Part shown: in pieces, positions 7,107 through 16,700 of the stretch | Layout of the letters: each line of letters starts with the position of its first letter | How positions within the stretch are numbered: the stretch's first letter is position 1 | NCBI GenBank assembly: GCA_900551265.1 | Contig: URVL01000027.1 | Coordinates: 1 to 19,291, forward strand | DNA: 19,291 bases | Source: an uncultured Eubacteriales bacterium | Lineage (GTDB): Bacteria; Bacillota; Clostridia; Oscillospirales; QAMX01 | Direction: 5' to 3' | Notes under the pieces: generated by a model | Seen by the model: the letters and a program-made list of their open reading frames with translations, nothing else | Told to the model about the DNA's origin: nothing | The model's database searches: none | Program-made: the position numbers and the translations under genes

Positions 7107-7580
7107 TTAAGCAATTTTCTTTTTCTGCCGGCAGAAAATAAAGCCCCGGCGTAGTAGAAAACCCACAACAACGCCAACAAGATTTAAAATCAAATCGTCA
7201 ATATCACAGCTCCCCCTTAATGAAAAAAGCTGAATCAACTCAATGACAAGAATAATTGCAGCGGCGCTGAGGAATAAAGTTTTGAATGATTGCAAATTTT
7301 TACACAAACTGGGCAAAAAGCAACCCAGCGGAACAAATGCAACGATGTTTCCAACCAAGTTTATAAACGCATTAGGTATCAAATACATATTTGTCCTATA
7401 TATCAGCACATAAATGTACCCGCGAATCGTTTTGAACGGGATAAAATTGACGTTCATCTCTATCTGCTCCCAATAGGACCTGCCTATATCAAAAGTTGGT
7501 CTTTCAAACAGCAGCCAAAGCATAGCAATGCTGTATAGAACAAAAATCACCCACAAAATCACTTGCCGCCTTATTTGCAT
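7107..7580 (-). CDS. VanZ-like family membrane protein
   Basis: 157 residues from ATG 7578-7580, chosen because GGAG lies 8 bases upstream; the open frame extends to 7637 without a ribosome site. Four hydrophobic segments can be seen at about residues 7-24, 65-90, 99-118 and 126-143. VanZ-family signatures are present: NLVGNIVAFVPLGCFLPSL in the second segment, IELIQLF at the end of the third, and RGSCDIDDLILNLVG just before the fourth. VanZ of Tn1546 gives modest teicoplanin resistance, but most family members are chromosomal and of unknown function, so no resistance role should be assumed. The C-terminus is basic (RQKKK), suggesting a cytoplasmic end. It lies 81 bases downstream of the GH127 gene on the same strand with no clear terminator between, so they may be co-transcribed. 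Confidence 0.87.
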   Translation of the reverse strand: MQIRRQVILWVIFVLYSIAMLWLLFERPTFDIGRSYWEQIEMNVNFIPFKTIRGYIYVLIYRTNMYLIPNAFINLVGNIVAFVPLGCFLPSLCKNLQSFKTLFLSAAAIILVIELIQLFSLRGSCDIDDLILNLVGVVVGFLLRRGFIFCRQKKKIA

Positions 7581-7661
7581 CGCTATGTCTCCTGTCTGTC
7601 GTCCAGTTTCTATCGCTATGATCTCCGTAAACGGCAAAAACGTCCCTCTGTACTGTAAACC

Positions 7662-9608
7662 TCACAGCTTTTCATGCACCCATACCGTCATTTCCGCCGG
7701 CCCACGGTTTGCCCAGGCATAATACGGAATGAAGTGCAGGCGGCGCGGAAGAAAAGCAGGAACTTTTTCTCCGCTGTAAAGCGCGTCGTCATCCCAGTCG
7801 TTAAACGTGAGTTCATATCCCTCTGTTTCAATGGAGACAACGCCACCCAAGGTATCCGGCTCATACCGGCAGGAAAATGCCGTATTTGCAGACAAATATA
7901 AACGTTGAAGGTCTCTTCCGTTATCAGGTTCTTCCAGGCAATAAACCACAGGGCCGCGCTGTATGGCAACTTTGCCGATATCCTCCGAAACACGGGGATT
8001 GGCGCGTACGGTCATAACCGGCATATCCAACGTAAGCACAACGCTGTCACCCACAGACCAATCGCGCGCAAGGTACAGATAGCCGTCCTGCTGTTTATAC
8101 TCCGCCGGCGCACCATTTACGGCTACCGTAAAGCTGCGGCACCAGCCGGGCAGATGCAAGGCAAGCACCATATCCCCCGGCGCCGTATTCACTGTCAGCC
8201 TGACTGTACCGTCCCAAGGATAGTCGGTTTTTACAGAGAGCGAAACCTCTCCCGCCGCAAGGCTCTGCCTCATCTCATTCGTCGTATAAAGGTTTACATA
8301 AACCGTATCCCCACTCGTATGATAGAGATATCCTGGCAAAGATGCCAGCAGCCTTCCCAAATTCGGCGGGCAGCACGCACAGCCAAACCACTTCTGGCGC
8401 TCCGGCTTCACATGACGGAACTGATGATTCTGCTCACACCGCACCGGATCAACCTCAAGAGGATTGACATAGAAAAATTTTGTCCCGTCAAGCGACATGC
8501 CGCTGATGGTTCCATTATAAAGCACGCGTTCCAGTACGTCGGCATATTCGCCCCGTGGTTCCAGACGCAGCATACGCTGTGCAAAGAACGCCAGCGAAAT
8601 AGCGGCACAAGTCTCGCCATAAACGAGATCATTTGGCAAATCATAGTCAAACGAGAACGATTCTCCTGCCGCAGACTGCCCAATAGCGCCCGTAATATAC
8701 ATTTGGCGGCGCGTAATGTCATACCAGATCCGGCTGCAAGCCTCGTACAAGCCTCTGTCTTCCGTCAGGCGTGCCACATCAGCCATACCGGAATAGAGAT
8801 ATCCCGCGCGTACGGCGTGGCCTTCAGCGCCTTCCTGTTCGCGCACAGGGCGGTCCGCCTGATAATACCGCAGATTAAACGGTGAGTTCGGTCTGACAGG
8901 GCGGTTGTTGCGCTCCCCCTCCGCGACAAAATAGCTGGGGGACGCGCCACGCTCATCAATGAAATACTTCGCCAGGCTGAGATGGCGCGCATCTTTCGTG
9001 ATCTCATAAAGTTTACATAATGCCATCTCTAACACTTCATGGCCGGGATATGTACGCAGCTTGCCTTCTTCCGGGCCTATGACGCTTGCGATATGTTCTA
9101 CACAGGCAATCATCACGTCCAGAAGCTTGCGCTTTCCGGTTGCCTGATAATACGCCACGGCGGCCTCCAGCATATGCCCGGCACAATACATTTCATGGTT
9201 GTCTTTGGTATTTGTCCAACGGTTTTCAATTCCCGTCAGAATATAATAAGTATCCAGGTAGCCGTCTGGAAGTTGCGCCTGCGCGACAATATCGATTGCT
9301 TCATCCACTGTCTTTTCAAGCGCCGCGTCCGGATTCCAAATCAGAGAGTAAGCGACAGCCTCAATCCACTTTGCAAGATCGCTGTCCTGAAACACCATGC
9401 CGCCGTGCTCTCCGGTTTCCAATCCCGCAGCAATTTTAAAATTACGCATACAGTAGCTGGGTTCCGCATCGGGTATTTCATCATTCAAGGCGCGCCATTG
9501 ATAGGGAATCAGCTTTTCAACGGTAATTTTCATGAGATTACTGAAAAAGGAATCATGTATCTGTACGTTTTTTACAGATACGGGGGTTGTAAAATGCATA
9601 TTTTTCAT
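7662..9608 (-). CDS. Glycoside hydrolase family 127, beta-L-arabinofuranosidase-like
   Basis: 648 residues, the usual size of GH127 (HypBA1 of Bifidobacterium longum is 658). The N-terminal region has the FKIAAG, FQDSDLAKWIEA and QLPDGYLDTYY motifs of the (alpha/alpha)6 barrel. The zinc/catalytic ligands align with HypBA1: Glu332 and Cys334 in YGETCAA, and Cys412 and Cys413 in GCACCPPN, where the first of the pair is the proposed nucleophile. HGVY-type motifs are replaced by GHMLEAAVAYY. The C-terminal third is beta-rich (LHLPGWC, IQRGPVVYCLE). The enzyme would remove L-arabinofuranose from arabinan or hydroxyproline-linked arabino-oligosaccharides. There is no signal peptide, so it acts on imported oligosaccharides. 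ATG follows AAGGAGGT at 7 bases. No transporter is adjacent. Confidence 0.92.
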   Translation of the reverse strand: MKNMHFTTPVSVKNVQIHDSFFSNLMKITVEKLIPYQWRALNDEIPDAEPSYCMRNFKIAAGLETGEHGGMVFQDSDLAKWIEAVAYSLIWNPDAALEKTVDEAIDIVAQAQLPDGYLDTYYILTGIENRWTNTKDNHEMYCAGHMLEAAVAYYQATGKRKLLDVMIACVEHIASVIGPEEGKLRTYPGHEVLEMALCKLYEITKDARHLSLAKYFIDERGASPSYFVAEGERNNRPVRPNSPFNLRYYQADRPVREQEGAEGHAVRAGYLYSGMADVARLTEDRGLYEACSRIWYDITRRQMYITGAIGQSAAGESFSFDYDLPNDLVYGETCAAISLAFFAQRMLRLEPRGEYADVLERVLYNGTISGMSLDGTKFFYVNPLEVDPVRCEQNHQFRHVKPERQKWFGCACCPPNLGRLLASLPGYLYHTSGDTVYVNLYTTNEMRQSLAAGEVSLSVKTDYPWDGTVRLTVNTAPGDMVLALHLPGWCRSFTVAVNGAPAEYKQQDGYLYLARDWSVGDSVVLTLDMPVMTVRANPRVSEDIGKVAIQRGPVVYCLEEPDNGRDLQRLYLSANTAFSCRYEPDTLGGVVSIETEGYELTFNDWDDDALYSGEKVPAFLPRRLHFIPYYAWANRGPAEMTVWVHEKL

Positions 9609-9634
9609 TTGACATACCTCCTTGTTTTGTTAAC

Positions 9635-9663
9635 AGCATATCAAAAAGATGATTATTTTGCAA
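9635..9663 (-). promoter_or_regulatory. Promoter of the GH127 gene
   Basis: On the minus strand TTGCAA (9658-9663), 17-base spacer, TATGCT (9635-9640), about 26 bases before the start codon. The spacer contains ATCA-N6-TGAT, which might be an operator half-site pair but is too short to assign. Confidence 0.5.
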
Positions 9664-9858
9664 TGCTGCCTGTCTGATTTGACATTCTTTTCAAGGTCTC
9701 GGTAAGCCTACGGGCGGGCCGTCGTGAGATTGCCTTCACCCCGGCCGCAGTTACCGCATAAAACGTGTGCGTTTGGAGCCTCCGAAAATCTGCAGCATCC
9801 TGAAACGCAAAATATGTCATCCGAACTTCGATGATCCGATTACAAACGACCTCTTTCA
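9664..9858. other. Intergenic region between GH127 promoter and rnpB promoter
   Basis: No recognised gene or RNA element. A minus-strand frame (9653-9859, 68 residues from ATG 9857-9859) reads as protein-like, but it has no ribosome site, overlaps the rnpB -35 box and runs through the GH127 promoter. Confidence 0.4.
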
Positions 9859-9888
9859 TTGACAAAACGCACGAATCTGCGGTATAAT
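9859..9888 (+). promoter_or_regulatory. rnpB promoter
   Basis: TTGACA (9859-9864), 18-base spacer and TATAAT (9883-9888), both perfect consensus boxes, placed to start transcription at the 5' edge of the RNase P RNA. Confidence 0.85.
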
Positions 9889-9892
9889 AAAA

Positions 9893-10341
9893 TTGTGAGT
9901 AGGCTGGGCAATCGCGCCCGGTACGCCGAAAGGCCGCCGGGTGAGGAAAGTCCGGGCTCCATAGGGCGAGGATAACGGATAACGTCCGCCGAAGGCAACT
10001 TCAGGAAAAGTGCAACAGAGATATACCGCCTCGCGTCACCGTCTTATCTCATAAATCAGATTTGTTGGATAAGACGGTGACGTTCGCAGGGCACAGGCCA
10101 TAGGCCTGTCCTTGCGGCGATGCGCGAGGTAAGGGTGGAAAGGCGAGGTAAGAGCTCACCGGTTCCCATGGTAACATGGGAATCCTGTAAACTCTATCCG
10201 GAGCAACACCGCTGTGGGGAGTCCGTGCAAACGGAAACCGGCCCGGTTTATTCCCCCAAGGTGGCATGGATGCGTGCGGTAACGTACGTACAAGATAGAT
10301 GATTGTCCACGACAGAACCCGGCTTACAGGCTTACTCACAA
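9893..10341 (+). ncRNA. rnpB: RNase P RNA (bacterial A-type)
   Basis: The conserved core GAGGAAAGTCCGGGCTCC lies at 9943-9960, the AGGGTGGAAAGGCGAGGTAA segment starts at 10132, and ACAGAACCCGGCTTACAGG at 10312-10330. The ends TTGTGAGT (9893-9900) and ACTCACAA (10334-10341) pair as helix P1. About 449 bases is slightly long for A-type RNAs. The P12 arm is a perfect 15-bp stem (10034-10048 with 10068-10082) capped by a 19-base loop, which accounts for part of the length. The RNA is the catalytic subunit that removes 5' leaders from pre-tRNA. A terminator follows at once, and addB begins shortly after. Confidence 0.97.
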
Positions 10342-10354
10342 ATAAAAAATCATG

Positions 10355-10385
10355 GCTGGAGGCGGTTTTCGCACTCCGGCTTTTT
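10355..10385 (+). terminator. rnpB terminator
   Basis: GCTGGAG (10355-10361) pairs with CTCCGGC (10374-10380), with an inner GCG/CGC, one bulged A and loop GTTTT, followed by T5. It stands 9 bases before the addB ribosome site. Confidence 0.85.
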
Positions 10386-10403
10386 CTTGCAAAGGAGACT
10401 GGC

Positions 10404-13400
10404 ATGCTCACCTTCGTATTCGGACGTCAGGGAAGCGGAAAAAGTGCATATCTCTATCAGGCTGCCGCACGCGCTGCTGCGAACGGTACGCAACGTCAAA
10501 TTTTCCTCGTACCCGAAACCCATTCCCACGAAGCTGAACGCCGGTTATGCGAATGGGGTGGCGATGGGATTTCGCTTGCCTGTGAAGTTCTGACTTTCCG
10601 GCGCCTGGCAAACCGTGTCTTTGCAGAATATGGCGGACTTGCCGACCATGTGCTCGATGACGGCGGACGTATTCTCCTGATGCAAAGCGCTTTTGAAAGC
10701 GTCCGTACCTCGATGAAGTATTACGTCGGCGCAGCGAGTCCCGAGCTTCTCGAGGGATTTGTACAAGTGGTCGATGAGTTGAAAAGCTGTCGCCTCGGTG
10801 ACGATGCCTTTACGCCGCTGTTCTCCGAATTGGACCCGGTTCTTTCCTCCAAACTGCATGACCTCCTTCTCATTCGTTCGGCCTATGACGCACAGTGTGC
10901 GGGACGGTTTATCGATCCGCGCGATGAGATGTCACGGCTTGCCGACGCAGTGCGTGAACTGGATTGGTTTTCAGGGCGCCGTGTCTATATTGACGGCTTT
11001 TCCGGTTTTACGCCGCAGGAATATGCGATTCTATCCTCCCTCTCCCGTGCAGACGTACAGGTGGCGATTGATTTTGATCCCGCCTGTCCCGATGCCGAAT
11101 TATTTTCAAAGGAGAAAGAGACCGTCGCGCGCCTTGCAAAACTCATTGGAAATGGTCACGCAGAAACGGTTGCACTCTCTCCGCCCGTGAGGTATAACGA
11201 TCTGGCGGTGCTGGAACGGGACCTTTTTGACTACGCCGTGCAGCCCTCGGAACCTGTTCCACAGCATATTGAGCTGACGGTGGCATCCGGCATTTTCTCT
11301 GAGTGCGAATTTGCCGCGGCGCGCATTGTTCGTCTGTTGCGAGCGGGGATGCGCTGCCGGGACATTGCTGTTGTCTCCGGTGACTTCGACTCTTACTACC
11401 TGCCGCTTGTTTCGGCGCTTGAGCGTTTTGGCGTGCCCTACTATACGACGCAAAAAACCGATTTGCGCGTCAAGTCTGTTACGGCGCTGGTATTACGTGC
11501 CGTGCGAATCGCCGTATCCGGGTTCCGGCATGAGGACGTATTTGCATACCTCAAGACCGGGTTGACCGGTATCCCACGTATCGATATCGATCAGCTGGAA
11601 AATTATTGCCTGCAGTGGCGGATAAAGCCGGCACAGTGGAATTCTGAACTCCCATGGGGTATGAATCCGGATGGATTTGGCGTTCCTTTCACCGAAGAAG
11701 GAACTGCTCTGCTCCAACAGCTCAATGAAACGCGCCGGCAAATTGTCCGTCCGCTCCTGCGTCTTTCCCACCGCCTGCGAGAAGACGTCCCCATACTGGA
11801 AAAAGTACGGGCCGTTTATGACTTTGCCATTGAAATTGACCTTCCGGCCGCCTGTAACGCACGCGAGGAAGAACTGCGTGCTGCGGGGGAGCTGACACAG
11901 GCGGATGAGTATCGCCAGCTTTGGGAAATTTTCTGCCGTTGTCTTGACAGTTTTGCCGATATTTCCGGCGACCGCTTAATCTCCGCGCATGAATTCGAGC
12001 AGTTATTTACATTAATTCTCTCCCGCTATGACATCGGCACGATTCCCCCATCCGTTGACCGCGTAGCGTGCGGAGATCTCTCCCGGCTGCGTGCGGCAGA
12101 TGCACGCGCTGTTTTGGTACTTGGCGCGCGAGACGGCGCGCTGCCCGTGCCTGGTAATAACGGCGGGCTTTTGACAGATGCCGATCGAGATGAATTATTC
12201 TCCTATGACATTGAACTTGCCTATACGCCTGCCAGTCGGGATGCAGACGGTATGAGCGAGGTCTATCACGTCCTTGCAAAGGCGCGCGAGCTCCTGTACC
12301 TCTCCTATTCTACTGCCGACAGCGCAGGGAATCAGATTCGCCCGGCCTACCTCCTGCGCCGACTATGTACATTGTTTCCTGCTCTGCCGGTACACCGCCT
12401 GAATAATAGCGACGACATTCATCTGCTGGAATCTCCTCAAACGGCGTTTGATTTTGCCGCCCTGCACGGCGGTGCCATGGAGGTCATGGTGCTCAATACC
12501 CTGCGGGAGTTAACAAACATTCAGGTACCGGAGCCCGTACATCCGGACTCGCTTTTGCCGGAGGAGCGCATCAGCGAACAAAGCGTTCATGGCCTCTACG
12601 GACATAAGCTTCATCTGAGCGCCACACGCATGGACGCTTTCAACACCTGTCGATTTGCCTATTTTTCCCGTTATGGTCTTGACCTGAAACCTCGTCGGGA
12701 GGCGAATTTCGATGCGCCGCAACGCGGGCTGTTTATCCACTACGTTCTGGAAGGCACAGTCCGCCGTGTAGAGGACGCAGGCGGTTTTAATGTCTGTACA
12801 CGCGAAGAGGTCCGTGAATTTGCACGTGCCTGCGTATTGGAATATATTGCGCGCGATATTCCGGATTTTCAGACAAAGAGTGCGCGGTTTCAATATCTGT
12901 TTCACCGCATTCGCCGTTCGCTGGACGTCCTGATCGATAATCTCTATGATGAGTTTTCCAAAAGCAGCTTTCGCCCATTAGACTTTGAACTCAGTTTTTC
13001 CGGGGATCTTCCTCCGGTACAAATCCATACGCAGTATGGCACGGCATCCCTGCGAGGCATCGTAGACCGCGTAGACGGCTGGGTAAAGGACGGCGTGCTC
13101 TATGTACGCGTCGTAGATTATAAAAGCGGCGCCAAGGCATTTTCCTACGGAGAAATCCTAAACGGCCTCGGTATGCAGATGCCGGTCTACCTTTTCGCAC
13201 TGCGTCATGAGGCGGAGCGGTATCTCACCCGGCATCCGTCGCTCGGTGCGGACGCCATCGTTCCTGCCGGCGTACTTTATACGCCGGCGCGCGCAGAACC
13301 TTATGCCGCACCGCACGATCTTTCGGATGACGAACTACATGCCAAACTTGACGCCACGTTAATGCGTTCCGGCATTGTGCTTTCTGACCCTGAGGTAATT

Positions 13401-13757
13401 GAAGCAATGGAGCCTGGAATTGAGACAGAAGGGCGCTTCATCCCCGTAAAATTGCTGAAAAACCGTCAGCCCTCTCCAGTTTCCGGTGTTGCCGATGCGG
13501 CGCAGTTCGACTTGCTCGAGCGGCATGTGCGGCACATGACGGCGCTAACAGCTGAACTGATCTCGGAAGGGCAGATCGGTGCACGTCCTGCCGTTTTGCA
13601 TGGGATTCAGGCGTGCACATATTGCGATTACAAAAGCGTATGCTTTTTGAACGCTGAACGCGATACTGCGCGCGTCCGGCATATCCCGACAATGAGCGGA
13701 AAAGATTTTTATCATATCCTGGATGGAGGTGGCGCACATGGCGGTAAACTGGACTGA
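10404..13757 (+). CDS. addB: ATP-dependent helicase/nuclease AddB
   Basis: 1117 residues from ATG 10404, chosen because AAAGGAGA lies 7 bases upstream; the open frame extends back into rnpB but that is non-coding. Walker A GRQGSGKS is at 7-14. The C-terminal RecB-type nuclease motif VVDYKSG has Asp905 and Lys907. The iron-sulfur ligands are all present: Cys749 in FNTCRFAYF and Cys1071, Cys1074 and Cys1080 in ACTYCDYKSVC, matching the C-(~320)-C-x2-C-x5-C layout of Bacillus AddB. AddB is the Chi-scanning and second-strand nuclease subunit of AddAB, which processes double-strand breaks for RecA in Firmicutes. It overlaps addA by 20 bases. It is separated from rnpB by a terminator, so low-level read-through or an unseen promoter must drive it; none is evident in the 62-base gap. 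Confidence 0.95.
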   Translation: MLTFVFGRQGSGKSAYLYQAAARAAANGTQRQIFLVPETHSHEAERRLCEWGGDGISLACEVLTFRRLANRVFAEYGGLADHVLDDGGRILLMQSAFESVRTSMKYYVGAASPELLEGFVQVVDELKSCRLGDDAFTPLFSELDPVLSSKLHDLLLIRSAYDAQCAGRFIDPRDEMSRLADAVRELDWFSGRRVYIDGFSGFTPQEYAILSSLSRADVQVAIDFDPACPDAELFSKEKETVARLAKLIGNGHAETVALSPPVRYNDLAVLERDLFDYAVQPSEPVPQHIELTVASGIFSECEFAAARIVRLLRAGMRCRDIAVVSGDFDSYYLPLVSALERFGVPYYTTQKTDLRVKSVTALVLRAVRIAVSGFRHEDVFAYLKTGLTGIPRIDIDQLENYCLQWRIKPAQWNSELPWGMNPDGFGVPFTEEGTALLQQLNETRRQIVRPLLRLSHRLREDVPILEKVRAVYDFAIEIDLPAACNAREEELRAAGELTQADEYRQLWEIFCRCLDSFADISGDRLISAHEFEQLFTLILSRYDIGTIPPSVDRVACGDLSRLRAADARAVLVLGARDGALPVPGNNGGLLTDADRDELFSYDIELAYTPASRDADGMSEVYHVLAKARELLYLSYSTADSAGNQIRPAYLLRRLCTLFPALPVHRLNNSDDIHLLESPQTAFDFAALHGGAMEVMVLNTLRELTNIQVPEPVHPDSLLPEERISEQSVHGLYGHKLHLSATRMDAFNTCRFAYFSRYGLDLKPRREANFDAPQRGLFIHYVLEGTVRRVEDAGGFNVCTREEVREFARACVLEYIARDIPDFQTKSARFQYLFHRIRRSLDVLIDNLYDEFSKSSFRPLDFELSFSGDLPPVQIHTQYGTASLRGIVDRVDGWVKDGVLYVRVVDYKSGAKAFSYGEILNGLGMQMPVYLFALRHEAERYLTRHPSLGADAIVPAGVLYTPARAEPYAAPHDLSDDELHAKLDATLMRSGIVLSDPEVIEAMEPGIETEGRFIPVKLLKNRQPSPVSGVADAAQFDLLERHVRHMTALTAELISEGQIGARPAVLHGIQACTYCDYKSVCFLNAERDTARVRHIPTMSGKDFYHILDGGGAHGGKLD

Positions 13758-16700
13758 GGCGCAGCTTCGGGCTATCACAAGCCGCGGCGGTGCGCTGCTT
13801 GTTTCCGCCGCGGCGGGTTCCGGCAAAACTGCGGTGCTGGTTGAGCGCGTTATACGCCGGATATTGGATACCGGCGATCCGTGTAACATAGATGAATTCC
13901 TGATTGTCACATTCACAAAAGCCGCGGCGGCTGAAATGAAAGCCAAGATCGCCGACGCACTGACGGAACGGCTCTTGGAAACGCCTTCCGACCGTCATTT
14001 ACGACGCCAGCTGACATTGCTTGACCACGCACAAATTACAACGGTTCATTCTTTTTGCGCATATTTGCTGCGGGAAAATTTTCAGGCGGCCGGCTTAACA
14101 CCTGATTTTCGTGTAGCCGATGAGGACGAAATCGCTATCCTGCGTGAAAATATTTTGGATGAGCTGATCGAATCACGCTACGAAAACCGCTCTACTGAAA
14201 ACGAAGGTTTTTTCATGCTGGTAGAGTCTCTTTCCGCCATGCGTGATGATTCGCGCCTGCGCAGTGTTATTTTAGAGACATTTGCAAAATTGCAAAGCCA
14301 TCCATATCCCCAAAAATGGATCTCCGAGATGCTTACCCGTTCGACGGAGGAAAAGCCGCTTGAGAGCGTATATGGTCAAATTCTAATAGACGCTATTCTG
14401 GACCGGTGTTATTATGCAAAAAAAACGCTTTCAGCCGCGCGCGAAACGATGCGCTTATACCCCTCTATTGAAAAGGCATATGGCGCCGCATATACAGACG
14501 ATCTCTCCCGTCTTGAAACATTGATTCGACTTCTGGAAGAACGCCGGTGGGACGAAGCGGCGGCATTTGCAAACGGTATTTCATTCACCCGTCTAAGCGC
14601 CGTACGAGGCTTTGACGATCCCATGCTCCTGGATCTCATCAAAGCGCCACGCGATGCCTGGAAAAAAATGCTGGGTACATTCTGCCGCGATTATTTTGGC
14701 TTTACGGAATTGCAATTTCTCAACGACATGCGCGCAGTCGAGCCGTATAGCCACGCACTTTTTTCTTTGGTCAGCGAATATATGGATCGGATGGACGATG
14801 AAAAACGCCTGCGCAATATCCTGGATTTCAGCGACCTGGAGCATTTGACCGTTCGTATGCTGCTGGGCGACGACGGCAAAGAACCAACACCGCTGGCCGG
14901 TTCGCTCTCCTGCCGTTATACGGAGATCATGGTCGACGAATATCAGGATACCAACGAAGTGCAGGACGCCATCTTCCATGCGTTGTCACGGGAGGGGAAA
15001 AATCTGTTTCTAGTTGGCGATATGAAGCAGAGTATCTATAGCTTCCGCCTGGCAAATCCGGACGTGTTCCTGCGCAAATATATGGCCTACGCAGACAATC
15101 CCGCACCTGGCGAGCCGGGACGTGTCATTCTGGCAAAGAACTTTCGTTCCCGTCAGGAGGTAACCGAGGCGGTCAACTATATTTTTGAGAACGTTATGTC
15201 GCCCAACCTCGGCGATATCTCCTACGGCAAAGAAGAGCGGCTGATTCCCGGCGCGGAGTATCCGGCATCTCAGGATAGCTGTGCGGAACTCTGCCTCGTC
15301 GAAACGGCAGAGGAAGACGACCTCTCGGGAGCAGAGGCGGACGCCGCGTATGTCGCTGCACGAATCCGGGATATGTTAGAGCAAGAATATCCCGTTTACG
15401 ACCGGACACTAGGCGATATGCGGCCCTGTCTTCCGGAAGATTTCGCCATCTTATTGCGCAGCGTAAAGAGCAAAGCTGTGCTTTATGAAACAGCTTTGCT
15501 GCGCGAGGGAATTGCAGCGCGAAAAGACGTTGGTTCGGAGCTGTTCGACTCGCCGGACGTTATCATTTTAATGTCCCTGATCGATGTGCTGGATAATCCC
15601 GAGCAGGATATTCCACTGGCTTCTCTCATGCGTTCCCCGCTCTACAGCTTTACAGCGGACGAGCTGGCGCAGATCCGGATTGCCGCACCCGGCGCCAGTT
15701 TTTACCGTGCGGTATGTCACACGGCACAGGAAGAAAACGCGCTTGGCACACGATGTGCTGCAATGCTTAAAACGCTGCAGGCACTCCGGCTCGCGGCGGA
15801 AGACATGCCCGCCGACCGCCTTGTCATGCGAATTCTAAACGAAACACGGCTTGAGGCCGTGTGCAGCCATTTGACAGACGGACCTGGTAAATTACATGCC
15901 TTTCTGGAGCAGGCACAGCGCTTTGAACGCGCCGGATATTGTGGGCTTTATCGTTTCGCACATATGATGCGTGCGCTTCGGGAACGTGGCTGCGAGGTTG
16001 CGCCCTCGTCCTCCTCCGTTTCAGCGGTCCATATTATGAGCGTCCACAAATCAAAGGGGCTTGAATTTCCCATAGTATTTCTCTCCAACTGCTCCCAGCG
16101 CTTCAACACGAGCGACCTGACGGACCCCGTACTCATCCATCCGAGGCTCGGCCCGGGTTTTCGACGCCGTCAGGTCGACCGCAGGATTGAATACCCCACC
16201 CTGCCGCGTCTCGCCATTGCTGTGAAAACACGTCAGGAAACGCTTTCTGAAGAAATGCGTATTCTGTATGTTGCCATGACGCGTGCAAGGGAAAAATTAA
16301 TCGTAACCGCGCCGGTAAAAAGCGCATCCGCGCTTGCGGCGAAGTACTATCCGGATCTGTCCCATGCGCCCCTTCCGCATCAGATGCTGCTGGCCTGTAT
16401 TTCGCCGCTATCATGGATACTTGCGCCGGTCTTGCGTCTTCCCTGCTCTGCACCGATTTTTTCAGAGGCAGGTATCGCAGTAAATTTTGATGAGGCAGAA
16501 AATCACAGCTGGAGTATTTCGGCAGCCGCACCCTCTGCCGTTTCACAGAGGGTGCCGCAGGGCAAAAAAGAGGAAGCTGCAGAACCCGCGTTTTCCCGAG
16601 AGCAGCTTTATGAAAAGCTCGCGTTCCGATATCCGTACGGTAACCTGTCGGACGTTCCCTCAAAGCTCACTGCGACGGCATTAAAGGGGCGGTTTACGGA

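Noticed and set aside
7905..8885. 326-residue plus-strand open frame
   Set aside because: It lies wholly opposite the well-supported GH127 gene, has no ribosome site and no family resemblance; it is a composition shadow.
9039..9677. 212-residue plus-strand open frame
   Set aside because: Antisense to the N-terminal half of GH127 and reading through its promoter; no domain pattern.
10049..10411. 120-residue minus-strand frame
   Set aside because: Antisense to RNase P RNA, whose conserved core and terminator explain the sequence.
13438..13998. 186- and 133-residue minus-strand frames at the addB/addA junction
   Set aside because: Both lie opposite conserved AddB iron-sulfur and AddA Walker A coding sequence.
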